Of a stretch of DNA of 64,000 nucleotides, positions 7,559 to 16,616 are shown piece after piece. The position numbers were made by a program, and so were the translations under genes. Location: NCBI RefSeq assembly GCF_030730905.1, contig NZ_JAVAMP010000001.1, positions 930,001-994,000 of the forward strand, read 5' to 3'. The notes below the pieces were generated by a model. The model saw nothing but the letters and a program-made list of their open reading frames with translations. It ran no database searches and had not been told where the DNA came from. Every line of letters begins with the position of its first letter. Position 1 is the first letter of the stretch. This DNA is from Chengkuizengella axinellae. Its GTDB lineage: Bacteria; Bacillota; Bacilli; Paenibacillales; KCTC-33759.

Positions 7559-8797
7559 ATGAATAAAAAAGATCGTGTGATTATGCTGGTGGATTGTCAA
7601 TCGTTTTACGCTTCGGTTGAAAAGGCGGCGCATCCACAATTTAAAAACAAACCTGTTGTTGTAGCAGGAGATCCTGCACGCAGATCAGGGATCGTATTGG
7701 CTGCTTGTCCGTTGGCCAAAAAATACGGGGTGACTACAGCTGAACGATTAGGGGAGGCGATGGGAAAATGCCCCGATTTAATTGTGTTGAAACCACGAAT
7801 GAAATTGTATATTGACGTCTCTTTTCAAATCACGCAGCTTCTAGAGACTTTTACGGATTTAGTTGAACCTTATTCCATTGATGAACAGTTTTTAGATCTT
7901 ACAAATACACAGCATTTATTTGGTACACCAGAGCAGATCGCTGAACAAATTCAAGAGAAAATTGTGGATGCTACAAGTGTACACACGAGAATAGGAATTA
8001 GTTATTGCAAGGTGGTTGCAAAAATGGCCTGTGATCATTTTGCTAAGAAAAATGAGAAGGGAATTTTTCAGCTTCCCAAACAAGATCTGCAATCTGTACT
8101 TTGGCCGTTACCTATCCACAAGCTTTTCTTAGTGGGATCTCGTATGAACACACATTTGTTGAGACTTGGCATTCATACGATAGGGGATTTGGCAGACACA
8201 CCACTTTCCAAATTGCGGGAAAAGTGGGGAGTGAATGGTGAGTTGCTTTGGAAAATTGCTAAGGGTATGGATGCTTCCCCAGTAACCCCTCAAACCCATG
8301 AAAAACAAAAAGGGATTGGACATCAAATGACACTGCCGAGAGATTATTGGAGCAAAACAGAGCTGGAGGTTATTTTGTTGGAATTAACGGAACTAGTTTG
8401 CCGCAGATGCCGTACGAAAGGGTATATGGGTTCCGTTGTTTCTGTTGGATGTAGAGGAGCGGATTTTGATCGCAAGACTGGATTTCATCGACAGAAAAAA
8501 ATAGCTGTACCAACAAATGTAACGAATGAAGTATACGAAACAGTTCGACAGTTGTTTTATGCCCATTGGGACGGTTCGCCTGTACGAAGTCTTGGAGTTT
8601 CTTTAACTCAGTTGGTAAGTGATCAGGAATACCAATTGAGCATGTTTGATCCATTTGAAAAAGATCGGTCTTTGGAAAAAGCGACAGATGGGCTTAAGGA
8701 TAAGTATGGGGATGCAATTATTATGCGTGCAGCTTCTGTGGCAGAAGCGGGTCAAGCTAAAGATCGAGCGGTTAAGATTGGGGGACACTATAAATGA
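7559..8797 (+). CDS. Y-family DNA polymerase (UvrX/YqjW type)
   Basis: This 412-residue translesion polymerase has the palm motif VDCQSFYASVE (11-21, metal ligand D12) and the catalytic SIDEQ (106-110, with D108 and E109). Helix-hairpin-helix and little-finger regions follow. No beta-clamp motif was assigned with certainty. It resembles the UvrX/YqjW branch rather than classic DinB, and such genes are typically followed by a yolD-like gene, as here. Two LexA-type boxes flank the promoter, so it should be induced by DNA damage. The stop overlaps ATG 8794 of a yolD-like remnant. Confidence 0.9.
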   Translation: MNKKDRVIMLVDCQSFYASVEKAAHPQFKNKPVVVAGDPARRSGIVLAACPLAKKYGVTTAERLGEAMGKCPDLIVLKPRMKLYIDVSFQITQLLETFTDLVEPYSIDEQFLDLTNTQHLFGTPEQIAEQIQEKIVDATSVHTRIGISYCKVVAKMACDHFAKKNEKGIFQLPKQDLQSVLWPLPIHKLFLVGSRMNTHLLRLGIHTIGDLADTPLSKLREKWGVNGELLWKIAKGMDASPVTPQTHEKQKGIGHQMTLPRDYWSKTELEVILLELTELVCRRCRTKGYMGSVVSVGCRGADFDRKTGFHRQKKIAVPTNVTNEVYETVRQLFYAHWDGSPVRSLGVSLTQLVSDQEYQLSMFDPFEKDRSLEKATDGLKDKYGDAIIMRAASVAEAGQAKDRAVKIGGHYK

Positions 8798-8829
8798 GTA
8801 AAAAAACGAGAAATGGCTTGAAGGAATGA
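8794..8829 (+). pseudogene. Remnant of the start of a yolD-like gene
   Basis: Eleven codons (MSKKTRNGLKE, then TGA) overlap the polymerase stop by ATGA. They closely resemble the start of the intact YolD-like gene at 9271 (MSKKLEGNGLWE). This looks like the original translationally coupled yolD start, left behind after duplication or insertion of the following gene. Confidence 0.4.
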
Positions 8830-8893
8830 ATAATCAACAAGAAGTGAGGAAAAATGAACGATGAAACTTTGAATGATAAAGGAGACTTAGTCA

Positions 8894-9220
8894 ATGAATG
8901 CACAATATAAAAGTTGCATTGAAGCAGTATATCGATGTATTGAAGCTTGTAATGTGTGCTATCATGCATGTTTGAAGGAAGAGCATATGTCCAATATGTC
9001 AAAATGTATTGAATTGGATCGGGAATGTGCTGAAATATGTACGTTAGCACTTCATTCAATGCAAAGAAGCAGCACTTTTGCCATACAGATCCTTTCGTTA
9101 TGTGCGGAGATCTGTGACGCTTGTGGGACAGAGTGCAAATCCCATAACCATCAACATTGTCAAGATTGTGCACAAGCATGTTTTAGATGCGCAGAGGAAT
9201 GCCGCAAACTCATTTCATAA
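8894..9220 (+). CDS. Cysteine-rich four-helix-bundle copper-storage-like protein (DUF326/YhjQ type)
   Basis: This 108-residue protein has many Cys residues spaced along amphipathic helices (for example CIEACNVCYHAC at about 15-26 and CDACGTEC plus CQDCAQACFRCAEEC near the end), some His and no signal peptide. This matches the DUF326 group that includes the cytosolic copper storage proteins (Csp) and B. subtilis YhjQ, in which inward-facing cysteines bind Cu(I). The ribosome site is AAAGGAGA, and the start is ATG 8894. It is inserted between the SOS polymerase and its YolD partner. Copper binding is inferred from the family. Confidence 0.8.
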   Translation: MNAQYKSCIEAVYRCIEACNVCYHACLKEEHMSNMSKCIELDRECAEICTLALHSMQRSSTFAIQILSLCAEICDACGTECKSHNHQHCQDCAQACFRCAEECRKLIS

Positions 9221-9270
9221 TTTGTGAGGTAAACTATAATATCAATTCACACAAGAATGGGGGCATATAA

Positions 9271-9606
9271 ATGAGCAAAAAATTAGAGGGAAATGGCTTG
9301 TGGGAATCCAGCCGGATGATGCTTCCAGAGCACAAAGAACGAATTAATTTGTATCATGAACAGCGAAAAAAGAAGAGTAAACCACAGCTAATAGAAGAAG
9401 AAATTTGGATTATATCACAGCGCCTGTCGGATTCAATGCTGGATGTGGAAGAGGTTACGATTGAATTGTTTAATGAAAATGGTCACAATCATTTTGTAAC
9501 TGGAATCGTAAACAAGATGGATACAACATCAAGGCAAATTAAATTACAATTGCATGATAATCATAACGAATGGATTCAATTTGATGATATCATTGATGCA
9601 AAATAA
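9271..9606 (+). CDS. YolD-like protein, partner of the Y-family polymerase
   Basis: This 111-residue protein opens with the family signature NGLWESSRMMLPEHKER (about 8-24) and ends in a small beta-rich domain (IKLQLHDNHNEWIQFDDI). YolD-like proteins are encoded with UvrX-type polymerases and are thought to act in the same DNA-damage response; their biochemical role is not firmly established. The ATG follows ATGGGGGC. A separate -10-like TATAAT lies at about 9236-9241. Confidence 0.85.
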   Translation: MSKKLEGNGLWESSRMMLPEHKERINLYHEQRKKKSKPQLIEEEIWIISQRLSDSMLDVEEVTIELFNENGHNHFVTGIVNKMDTTSRQIKLQLHDNHNEWIQFDDIIDAK

Positions 9607-9634
9607 CCAAGGAGTTAACTGTTTACCCTTGGTT
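9605..9634 (+). terminator. Stem-loop at the end of the yolD-like gene
   Basis: AACCAAGG (9605-9612) pairs with CCTTGGTT (9627-9634), but there is no T run. It may stabilise the transcript end; the strong terminator follows at 9709. Confidence 0.4.
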
Positions 9635-9708
9635 ATAACATAAGAATTAATAAGCTTACAAATGAGTATTAATAAATGTTAGATGATGAACTCTTCAATT
9701 TTCGAAAG

Positions 9709-9741
9709 AAAAAGCTTCTTCATAAATGAAGAAGCTTTTTC
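9709..9741. terminator. Strong terminator before the LacI-type gene
   Basis: AAAAGCTTCTTCAT (9710-9723) and ATGAAGAAGCTTTT (9726-9739) form a near-continuous 14-bp inverted repeat with flanking A and T runs. Confidence 0.85.
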
Positions 9742-9858
9742 ATGGAGATGATCTGTGACTGTGTATTTTCATTATATGAAATAAGTTAGAGTATTGACAT
9801 AGACGTTCGCGGATTTTAATATAACATTATTACTTTATAATAGATTGGATGATTGTAC

Positions 9859-10899
9859 ATGAATAGCTTTGAAATTGCACGATTAGCAGGTGTTTCACGC
9901 AGTACAGTGACAAGAGTGATCAATAATTACGGAAATGTCCATCCAAAAACCAAATCAAAAGTATTAAAAGTGATGGAAGAATACAATTATCGTCCAAATG
10001 CTACAGCCAAAAAGCTCTCAAGTAAAAAATCAAATGTAGTAGGATTGCTGGTAATCAAAGATATTGATCAAAGTTCTCCATCTTTTTTAGCTGATGCTTT
10101 TTTTGGACCGATGATCGATACAATCATACATTCTGCTTCAAAACGTGGATATCGAATCATGTTAGATATTAAAGAGGAAAATGATAAAAATATATTGAAT
10201 CTATTTCATGACAAGAGTATTGATGCAGGCATATTTTTAAGCTGGAGTAATTTACAGCCAACATTACATGAGGCTGCAGATTTGGGCTACCATTGTGGGG
10301 TCATAGATTTTGATTTTGCTATAGAGCGTGATGATTCTATCGTTGTAATGGATGTTAGCGATAAACAGAGTGCTTACAAAGCAACAAAATATTTAATTGA
10401 TCTCGGTCATCAACATATCGGATTTATTACCGGCATAAAATCAAAAAGGTGTTCAATTGAACGTTTAGAAGGATATAAAAGTGCTCATTTAGAATCTGGA
10501 CTTGAAGTAAATGAATGCGATATTTATGAGGGCTTCTTTAATGAGGTAGATGGTAATGCAGCAGTGGAAAAATGGATGGAAACTGGTAAACTGCCAACTG
10601 CAATTTTTGCTGCGAATGATAAAATGGCTATAGGTGCATTAAATGCATTGCATAAAAAAGGTATAAGGGTACCTGAAGATGTGTCGGTTATCGGATATGA
10701 TGACGTCATTTTATCACAATATACATCACCAAAACTATCAACTATGAAAGTACCTGTATCAGAAATGGCACATAATTTAATTCATACCTTGATAGACAAG
10801 TTAGAAGGGAAAGAAGGCGTTCAAAAAAGGAGAACTTTTATAGCGGAGTTAGTGGAGAGGGAATCTACAGCAAAGTTAAGAAAAATGAAGAAAAAATAG
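9859..10899 (+). CDS. LacI/GalR-family transcriptional regulator
   Basis: About 346 residues. The N-terminal helix-turn-helix (about 3-24) carries EIARLAGVSRSTVTRVINN, followed by the hinge helix YRPNATAKKLSS. The periplasmic-binding-protein-like sensor domain includes HIGFITG and the late signature AANDKMAIGALNALHKKG, then VPEDVSVIGYDD. ATG 9859 fits the family start; the upstream TTG 9853 is less likely. It stands alone with no sugar transport or catabolic gene beside it, so the effector and targets are unknown. The palindromic TCACGTGAGTCAA words just downstream are candidate operators, which is speculation. Confidence 0.9.
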   Translation: MNSFEIARLAGVSRSTVTRVINNYGNVHPKTKSKVLKVMEEYNYRPNATAKKLSSKKSNVVGLLVIKDIDQSSPSFLADAFFGPMIDTIIHSASKRGYRIMLDIKEENDKNILNLFHDKSIDAGIFLSWSNLQPTLHEAADLGYHCGVIDFDFAIERDDSIVVMDVSDKQSAYKATKYLIDLGHQHIGFITGIKSKRCSIERLEGYKSAHLESGLEVNECDIYEGFFNEVDGNAAVEKWMETGKLPTAIFAANDKMAIGALNALHKKGIRVPEDVSVIGYDDVILSQYTSPKLSTMKVPVSEMAHNLIHTLIDKLEGKEGVQKRRTFIAELVERESTAKLRKMKKK

Positions 10900-10939
10900 T
10901 GGTAATACAACAGTAATTCTGTTATTCTAATATTAAGTG

Positions 10940-11040
10940 ATTCACGTGAGTCAAAACTTGGAAGTTTTGACTCACGTACGGAGATGTTTCTCTATGACTT
11001 ACGCAAATCAATTTTCGACAAAAATGAATCACGTGAGTCA
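10940..11040. repeat. Perfect 16-bp inverted repeat plus a third copy of its core
   Basis: ACGTGAGTCAAAACTT (10944-10959) and AAGTTTTGACTCACGT (10962-10977) are exact inverted arms with a 2-bp centre. A further copy of ACGTGAGTCA lies at 11031-11040, also preceded by a TC. There is no T run, so it is not a typical terminator. Its position after the regulator gene suits a binding-site cluster or a small mobile-element end. Confidence 0.75.
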
Positions 11041-11075
11041 ACTGAATCAAACGGTTTTTTATTTTTTCCCCATTT

Positions 11076-11110
11076 AGCTGCCAATTCATGTTGGCAGCTC
11101 TCTTTTTTTA
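11076..11110 (+). terminator. Rho-independent terminator
   Basis: AGCTGCCAA (11076-11084) and TTGGCAGCT (11091-11099) form a 9-bp stem followed by CTC and a T run. It ends transcription from the LacI-type gene. Confidence 0.85.
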
Positions 11111-11190
11111 CATAACAGTCCGAGTAGTTGGTCAATCTGTTACATTCAAAGTTTGAAAAATAAAATTTTATTATTATTACCAAAACAGAA

Positions 11191-11219
11191 AAAACGCAGG
11201 TATTACCCTGCGTTTTTTT
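11191..11219 (+). terminator. Second terminator-like hairpin upstream of rsmD
   Basis: AAAACGCAGG (11191-11200) and CCTGCGTTTT (11207-11216) form a perfect stem followed by T residues. There is no gene between it and the preceding terminator, so it may act as an attenuator or belong to a structured leader. Confidence 0.75.
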
Positions 11220-11224
11220 CTTTT

Positions 11225-11490
11225 GGTACCTGCTCGCACAGGTACCTCATGGGAGAGGAGAAACCGGATGAAGAGCTTATGGGGAAACGTAAGTCTTCTC
11301 CGCGGTTATCTACGACATTTTTGATGCCGTTAACTTTAATTTTTGCCCTTTTTTGAGAAATTATACATGCAAATGGATAACAATTTGCTGATGTATTTTA
11401 AAGACATGCAGAATATGATACGATATTTAAAGTACAAGTTCAAAAAGTGGCTGGTTTTTAAATATGAAACAATATAAGCAGGTGAATGCA
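11225..11490 (+). ncRNA. Candidate structured leader of rsmD (ylbH leader?)
   Basis: There is no gene here. GGTACCTG (11225-11232) and CAGGTACC (11239-11246) form a perfect 8-bp stem, followed by GC- and purine-rich sequence with further pairing potential (GGAGAA near 11256 with TTCTCC near 11296). A conserved ylbH leader RNA is known from the same position in Bacillales, and ylbH is rsmD. Assignment to that motif is inference without covariance comparison. A GTTCAAAAAGTGG word (11438-11450) is a family C repeat end. Confidence 0.35.
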
Positions 11491-12048
11491 TTGAGAGTGA
11501 TATCGGGAGTCTCTAGAGGCAGAAAACTAAAGGCGGTTCCAGGCAGTCATACGAGACCGACTACCGATAAGGTAAAAGAAGCTATATTTAGTAGGATTGG
11601 TCCTTATTTTTCGGGTGGCATTGTGTTGGATTTATTTGCTGGTACAGGCGCTTTAGGTATTGAAGCAATCAGTAGAGGGATGGATCGAGGTGTTTTTATT
11701 GACATCAACCCTAAAAGTATTGAAGTAATAAAGGAAAATATTAATGCAGTAAGTCAGACAAATCAAGCAGAAATATACCGTAATGATGCTAAGAGAGCTT
11801 TAAAGGTTTGTGCAAAACGTGAACTGAAGTTTGATTTAGTTTTTTTAGATCCCCCTTATAAATTAGAAGTGACTGAGGAAATTTTACAACATATGGACTC
11901 CCTTTCCCTTTTTGAAAAGGAAGCCATTGTTGTTGTAGAACATGATGCGGTACATACATATAACGAAAACATTGGTAAATTGCAGAGCGCACGACGTGTG
12001 GTTTACGGTGATACTGCGGTTACATTTTATGATTATGTTAGTGAATGA
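11491..12048 (+). CDS. rsmD: 16S rRNA (guanine966-N2)-methyltransferase RsmD
   Basis: About 185 residues. This SAM-dependent enzyme methylates G966 of 16S rRNA in the small subunit. The SAM-binding motif LDLFAGTGALG (46-56) and the catalytic DPPY (120-123) are present, and the N-terminal MRVISG...TRPTTDKVKE is typical. The TTG at 11491, with AGGTGA 5 nt upstream, gives this canonical N-terminus; an ATG at 11464 would add nine atypical residues. It is followed by coaD after 19 nt, as in other Bacillales (ylbH-coaD). Confidence 0.95.
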   Translation: MRVISGVSRGRKLKAVPGSHTRPTTDKVKEAIFSRIGPYFSGGIVLDLFAGTGALGIEAISRGMDRGVFIDINPKSIEVIKENINAVSQTNQAEIYRNDAKRALKVCAKRELKFDLVFLDPPYKLEVTEEILQHMDSLSLFEKEAIVVVEHDAVHTYNENIGKLQSARRVVYGDTAVTFYDYVSE

Positions 12049-12052
12049 ATAA

Positions 12053-12562
<510 letters not shown>

Positions 12563-12568
12563 AAAAAC

Positions 12569-13813
12569 CTATACAAATTTATGATATATAGTTTTAAACA
12601 TAGCAATGAATGCAGAGAAAATGAACATTGTACCTAATAACAAGAACATAAACTCAAATGTGTTTTCCCAAATATTCCATACAGTAAAAGGGGTTTCAGT
12701 TGCACTCAGAGTTAAGTTGTTTAGGAAACTTGGTTCAGTTTTTGAAAATAAAATCTGATAGGGCTTCCAAAGTAAAAAAGATAAACTAAAAGAGAAGACT
12801 GTTTGTACGATTCTTGATCCCAAAAATATGCGATAGCGCAGATCCGTATTTTGAATTAACCCCCTTACTTGTAAATGTGCGGAAAAACCGCTCCATGATA
12901 AGATGCTACAAAGCAAGGAAATTTGCCAAATAAATGGAGCGGATTGCTGAGTGCTGATTAGATATGCACCTAGGTGAACTTCAAACCAGCCTGTGAAGAC
13001 AGGTTCGATCATGGAATCAAAGAACATGGATATGCTAAAAAGCTCTGAAAATATTTTATTGATTATGGTCATCATATTGGTTAATGTGAACATTTTAATC
13101 ATTACCGCAAATAACATCATTGTGCCGCCAATCATCATCAAGTTTTGTATAGAGGTAGTGACAGCATCCCCCAGCAGTTTTCCGAATGTTCTTCCATCTT
13201 GTTTATGCGCCTTTGACATTACTTTCAAACTCCTTGCAACTAAATTTTTGTAAGGAGTTTCTTTTGGATTAGAAGTAGTTTTACCATAGTATAAATTCAG
13301 TGCAAGTCCAAGCAAAAGTAATGAAATCATTTGGATGAATACAATAAAAAATCCAAGCTGCACATGATGAAAGAAACCAACAGCAACAACATTAATTATA
13401 AATATAGGACTGCTAGCGTGTGAGACAGCCAGTATTTTTTCACCTTCGTTTCTTGTGATTAGCTCTTGTTGTCTTAAATTTGCTGTGATCCGTGCGCTGG
13501 ATGGATATCCAACAGTCCAGCCCATTGCTAATGCCCATCCTCCTACCCCCGGTACTTTAAATAAAAGTTTCATTAATGGTTCTAACCACACTCCCAACAT
13601 GCGTATAAAACCATAAGCAATTAAAACCTCTGATAAAATGAAAAAAGGAAGAAGGGAAGGGAATACAATTTTCCACCAAATATTTAATCCTTGCAAAGAG
13701 GATTGAAAAGCTTCTTCCGGAAATACAATGATGTATATAACAAGAAAAGCTGCGGACATGGAAAGTAATAATGTAAAAAAGCGATGATGCATGGTAAAAT
13801 TCAATCTTGACAT
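12569..13813 (-). CDS. ylbJ: Sporulation integral membrane protein YlbJ
   Basis: This 414-residue protein has about ten hydrophobic segments of the nucleoside-transporter/Gate type. The family is required for sporulation, at the stage of heat-resistant spore formation. Characteristic stretches include GLNIWWKIVFPSLLPFF (about 43-59) and MGWTVGYPSSA (about 97-107). The ATG follows GAGGTGAAAA. It is transcribed opposite to its neighbours coaD and the ylbL-like gene. The exact transported substrate is unknown. Confidence 0.9.
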   Translation of the reverse strand: MSRLNFTMHHRFFTLLLSMSAAFLVIYIIVFPEEAFQSSLQGLNIWWKIVFPSLLPFFILSEVLIAYGFIRMLGVWLEPLMKLLFKVPGVGGWALAMGWTVGYPSSARITANLRQQELITRNEGEKILAVSHASSPIFIINVVAVGFFHHVQLGFFIVFIQMISLLLLGLALNLYYGKTTSNPKETPYKNLVARSLKVMSKAHKQDGRTFGKLLGDAVTTSIQNLMMIGGTMMLFAVMIKMFTLTNMMTIINKIFSELFSISMFFDSMIEPVFTGWFEVHLGAYLISTQQSAPFIWQISLLCSILSWSGFSAHLQVRGLIQNTDLRYRIFLGSRIVQTVFSFSLSFLLWKPYQILFSKTEPSFLNNLTLSATETPFTVWNIWENTFEFMFLLLGTMFIFSAFIAMFKTIYHKFV

Positions 13814-13895
13814 GCTTTTTCACCTCATTTGCTGTACAATGGTACATGTTTACGCAAATGTCTGTCCAAATAGACCAGTAGGAGGAAATTTGAAT

Positions 13896-14936
13896 ATGGA
13901 GTATCAGAGGAATCAAAAAAAGTGGTATCGTAAAATCCCTAGCAATGTGAAGTTTTTTCTTATTCTTTTCGCGATTCTATATATAGTTTTTCTTATGCCT
14001 ACACCTTATGTGGTTTATGAGCCAGGTTCTGCGGAAGTTTTAGAGCCGATGGTAAATATTGAAAATGGATATGAGGCTGAAGGAGCTTTTATGTTAACCA
14101 CTGTACGAATGAATTATAGTAATATATTTTACTATATGTATTCATTTTTCAATCCATATGCTGTCGTAGTAAAAAAAGAAGATATTTATGTAGATGAAAC
14201 GGAAGAGGAATACTTGGAGCGTCAGTACTACAACATGGTTAATTCACAAAATAATGCGATTAGAGTGGCATACAACGAGGCTGATATCCCGTATGAATCC
14301 ATTATTGATGGTGTTGTTGTTTTAAACACAGTAGAAGGTTTTCCGGCGGATGGTACTTTACAGCCTGGAGACAAAATTAAATATATAAATGAAGATGTTA
14401 TTCGTACAACTGAGGATGTATTCGCTAGTGTAGGGAACAACCAGGTTGGTGACATAATTTCTTTTACATATGAAAGAGAAGAACGAGAATATACTACGCA
14501 ATTTGCATTGGCAGATATACGAGGTGAAGTTGAGAAAGCTGAGGGGGTTGAAGCAAGACCTGGAATTGGCATTTATTTGTCAGATATTCAGCATATCATT
14601 GATGCTGGGGCAATAAGAGGTCCATCTGCAGGATTAATGTTCTCACTTGAAATTTATAATCAGCTTGTTCCTGAAGACATTACACAAGGTCATCTTATTG
14701 CCGGTACTGGTGAGATTTATTCCAATGGTCAGGTAGGTCCTATTGGGGGAATTGAACGTAAGATAGTAGCTGCAGACAAAGAAGGGGCAGAGGTGTTTTT
14801 TGCACCTGTAGATAATTATGAGCTTGCTGCAGAAACAGCAATGGACATTAACACAGATATGAAAGTTGTATCTGTTTCGACTATGGAAGAGGCTTTAGAT
14901 TATTTAGACCAACTAAATATTATCTTACAAAAATGA
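13896..14936 (+). CDS. PDZ/Lon-type membrane protease (YlbL/SepM family)
   Basis: About 346 residues. A single N-terminal membrane helix (about 17-37) anchors an extracellular PDZ domain (about 120-200) and a C-terminal Lon-like serine protease domain. The Ser-Lys dyad is S244 in GPSAGL and K289 in IERKIVA. SepM processes a competence pheromone in streptococci; B. subtilis YlbL is linked to checkpoint-protein turnover after DNA damage. The substrate here is unknown. ATG 13896 is used, after AGGAGG at 13880-13885; an in-frame TTG at 13890 is also possible. A longer frame to 13791 would overlap ylbJ and is unlikely. Confidence 0.88.
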   Translation: MEYQRNQKKWYRKIPSNVKFFLILFAILYIVFLMPTPYVVYEPGSAEVLEPMVNIENGYEAEGAFMLTTVRMNYSNIFYYMYSFFNPYAVVVKKEDIYVDETEEEYLERQYYNMVNSQNNAIRVAYNEADIPYESIIDGVVVLNTVEGFPADGTLQPGDKIKYINEDVIRTTEDVFASVGNNQVGDIISFTYEREEREYTTQFALADIRGEVEKAEGVEARPGIGIYLSDIQHIIDAGAIRGPSAGLMFSLEIYNQLVPEDITQGHLIAGTGEIYSNGQVGPIGGIERKIVAADKEGAEVFFAPVDNYELAAETAMDINTDMKVVSVSTMEEALDYLDQLNIILQK

Positions 14937-14980
14937 AGGGAATTGTCATAGTCTATCTAAAACATGTGCAATATGATGCA

Positions 14981-15014
14981 AGTAAGCCCACAGATGTAGG
15001 GCTTACTGTTTTCC
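14981..15014. terminator. Bidirectional terminator between the protease gene and tmcAL
   Basis: AGTAAGCCC (14981-14989) and GGGCTTACT (14999-15007) form a 9-bp stem between convergent genes, with Ts on the plus side. Confidence 0.8.
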
Positions 15015-15031
15015 TTAGAAATAAATATGCT

Positions 15032-16261
15032 TTATTTCATAATTGGTGGTTGGTAATAGTCTTGGAACATATCTTGAGAGGAAGTGCTGTTATAAGAAAG
15101 TGAATAAATGGATGCGGCTCGTATATCCATATCCAGTAATGTTGTTTCACTTTTGCTTACTTTTGTTATAATTGGCACCTTTGCTGTTTTTTTCATTTGT
15201 TTTAACAACTGCTGTCCTTTTTTTGAAAACCCAAGCACTCTTAAATAAGGGGTGCCTTTTTTTAATCTGTTTAATGTGATATCTGTTTTATGATGATTTA
15301 ATAAAATTCGGAGTAAGGTTCGCTGCAATTTTGTTTTTGTATATCTCTTGGTTTTTAATAAATGTAATAAGTTTGCAACGGATAATGTAGATTGAAGTTC
15401 AGGTAGAGTTTGTTTTAACCTGTTTTCTAATCCTTCCGAGACTTCGTAAAATGCTGCACATTGTGAAGGTGTAAGACTTAGTAGCTTATATAGCAACTGG
15501 TCTTGAAAGTCTTCCCAACCAATAGGTCCACGCCCGAATTGAAATTCACGTCTCAACACATCATATGTATAGGCAGGTACATATTGTGAAATTTGGGATA
15601 AGGCATGTTCCTCAAAAATAAGCTTGCGAATGGCTGTAGCGCTGGCAATAAGTTGATCGGTTACTTCTTGTTGATGAAATCCTGCTTTGTGACGAGTGAT
15701 GGTAAGTGGTTTGATAGAACTGTTCAAACGTTCAAGTGCAATTAAGTAATGTAACCCTAAGGTATTATTAGGTTGGGATAAATCCATATGATCTGGCATT
15801 TCAATGTGTAAAACTTTTTGAATGGCAGAGGTGTATGCAGTTGGATAATTCATTCCTTTTTTTAATTGTTGTTTTACTTCTGTTTGAAAGTGATCCGGTT
15901 CTTTTTTTAATTTTTTAGCTAAGGTTTTTAACGTGTTCAATTCACCACTTTCACTGCCAAAGCATAAGCTATCAACTACTCCTGCAGCATCTAATGCTGA
16001 AACTGCACCATATGCAAACCATTCAGCCGGCTGTGAAGAGAAAAGGACGGGGAGTTCGATGATCAAATCAGCTCCCATATGCAAGGCCATTTCAGCTCTT
16101 GACCATTTATTTACTAATGCAGGTTCACCTCTCTGTAAGAAATCCCCACTCATTATAGCAACAACAGCATCTGCATTAGCTGCTTTTTTGGACTGTTCAA
16201 AATGATATACATGTCCATTATGTAACGGATTATATTCAACAATAATTCCAACGGTTTTCAT
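15032..16261 (-). CDS. tmcAL: tRNA(Met) cytidine acetate ligase TmcAL (YlbM)
   Basis: This 409-residue enzyme uses acetate and ATP to acetylate C34 in the anticodon of elongator tRNA-Met, forming ac4C. The nucleotidyltransferase motif EYNPLHNGHVYH (9-20) and the MSGDFLQRGEPA segment (about 38-49) are typical. Length agrees with YlbM (about 415). The ATG follows AAGGTGG. It closes the conserved ylbH-coaD-ylbJ-ylbL-ylbM block. Confidence 0.95.
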   Translation of the reverse strand: MKTVGIIVEYNPLHNGHVYHFEQSKKAANADAVVAIMSGDFLQRGEPALVNKWSRAEMALHMGADLIIELPVLFSSQPAEWFAYGAVSALDAAGVVDSLCFGSESGELNTLKTLAKKLKKEPDHFQTEVKQQLKKGMNYPTAYTSAIQKVLHIEMPDHMDLSQPNNTLGLHYLIALERLNSSIKPLTITRHKAGFHQQEVTDQLIASATAIRKLIFEEHALSQISQYVPAYTYDVLRREFQFGRGPIGWEDFQDQLLYKLLSLTPSQCAAFYEVSEGLENRLKQTLPELQSTLSVANLLHLLKTKRYTKTKLQRTLLRILLNHHKTDITLNRLKKGTPYLRVLGFSKKGQQLLKQMKKTAKVPIITKVSKSETTLLDMDIRAASIYSLSYNSTSSQDMFQDYYQPPIMK

Positions 16262-16321
16262 ATGTTACCACCTTATTTACAATTTAAGTGTGACGTAGTA
16301 TGTAAAAAAATTAGATTTCGG

Positions 16322-16528
16322 TTTTTCACTAATTTAGGTGTGTTTCCTGGGCCCCGCAAAAGTATTCGGTCGGTCATAACCTGCCACCTCCATGTGGCAA
16401 TTCCGACACCAGTTCATCCATGAACTGGGTACAAGATGATGTTTTACTTTTGTGGAAAATTTCTGTTTTCTGGGGCCCCCGAAAAGTAATCGGAATTCCC
16501 ATCGTAGATATTTCTTCACTTTTTGGGG
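16322..16528. repeat. Interspersed repeat family A, copy 1
   Basis: This gene-free stretch upstream of yceD contains GGGCCCCGCAAAAGTATTCG (16349-16368), ACTTTTGTGG (16446-16455), GGGGCCCCCGAAAAGTAATC (16472-16491) and TTCACTTTTTGGGG (16515-16528), the same order of words as in the copy at 24590. The words are partly inverted copies of one another, and GGGGCCCC is palindromic. Short ORFs on both strands across it are not believable genes. Confidence 0.8.
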
Positions 16529-16558
16529 TAACTTTACTATAACATGGAGGAAATATTG

Positions 16559-16588
16559 TTGACAAAACACAAATTAAATCGCTATAAT
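16559..16588 (+). promoter_or_regulatory. Sigma-A promoter of yceD-rpmF
   Basis: TTGACA (16559-16564) and TATAAT (16583-16588), both consensus, are 18 nt apart. Transcription should start near 16595. Confidence 0.9.
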
Positions 16589-16616
16589 AAACTTTGTCTG
16601 TTTGAGGTGGTTCTTT

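Noticed and set aside
8772-9179. 135-codon minus-strand ORF across the DUF326 gene
   Set aside because: It is the antisense of a clear Cys-rich gene and has no ribosome site or family resemblance.
11153-11356. 67-codon plus-strand ORF before rsmD
   Set aside because: It begins at a TTG without ribosome site, runs through a terminator hairpin and has a composition like the structured leader; no protein family was recognised.
16334-16570. Overlapping minus-strand ORFs of 60-80 codons
   Set aside because: They lie within repeat family A; protein sequence is low in any family resemblance, and the region ends at the yceD promoter.
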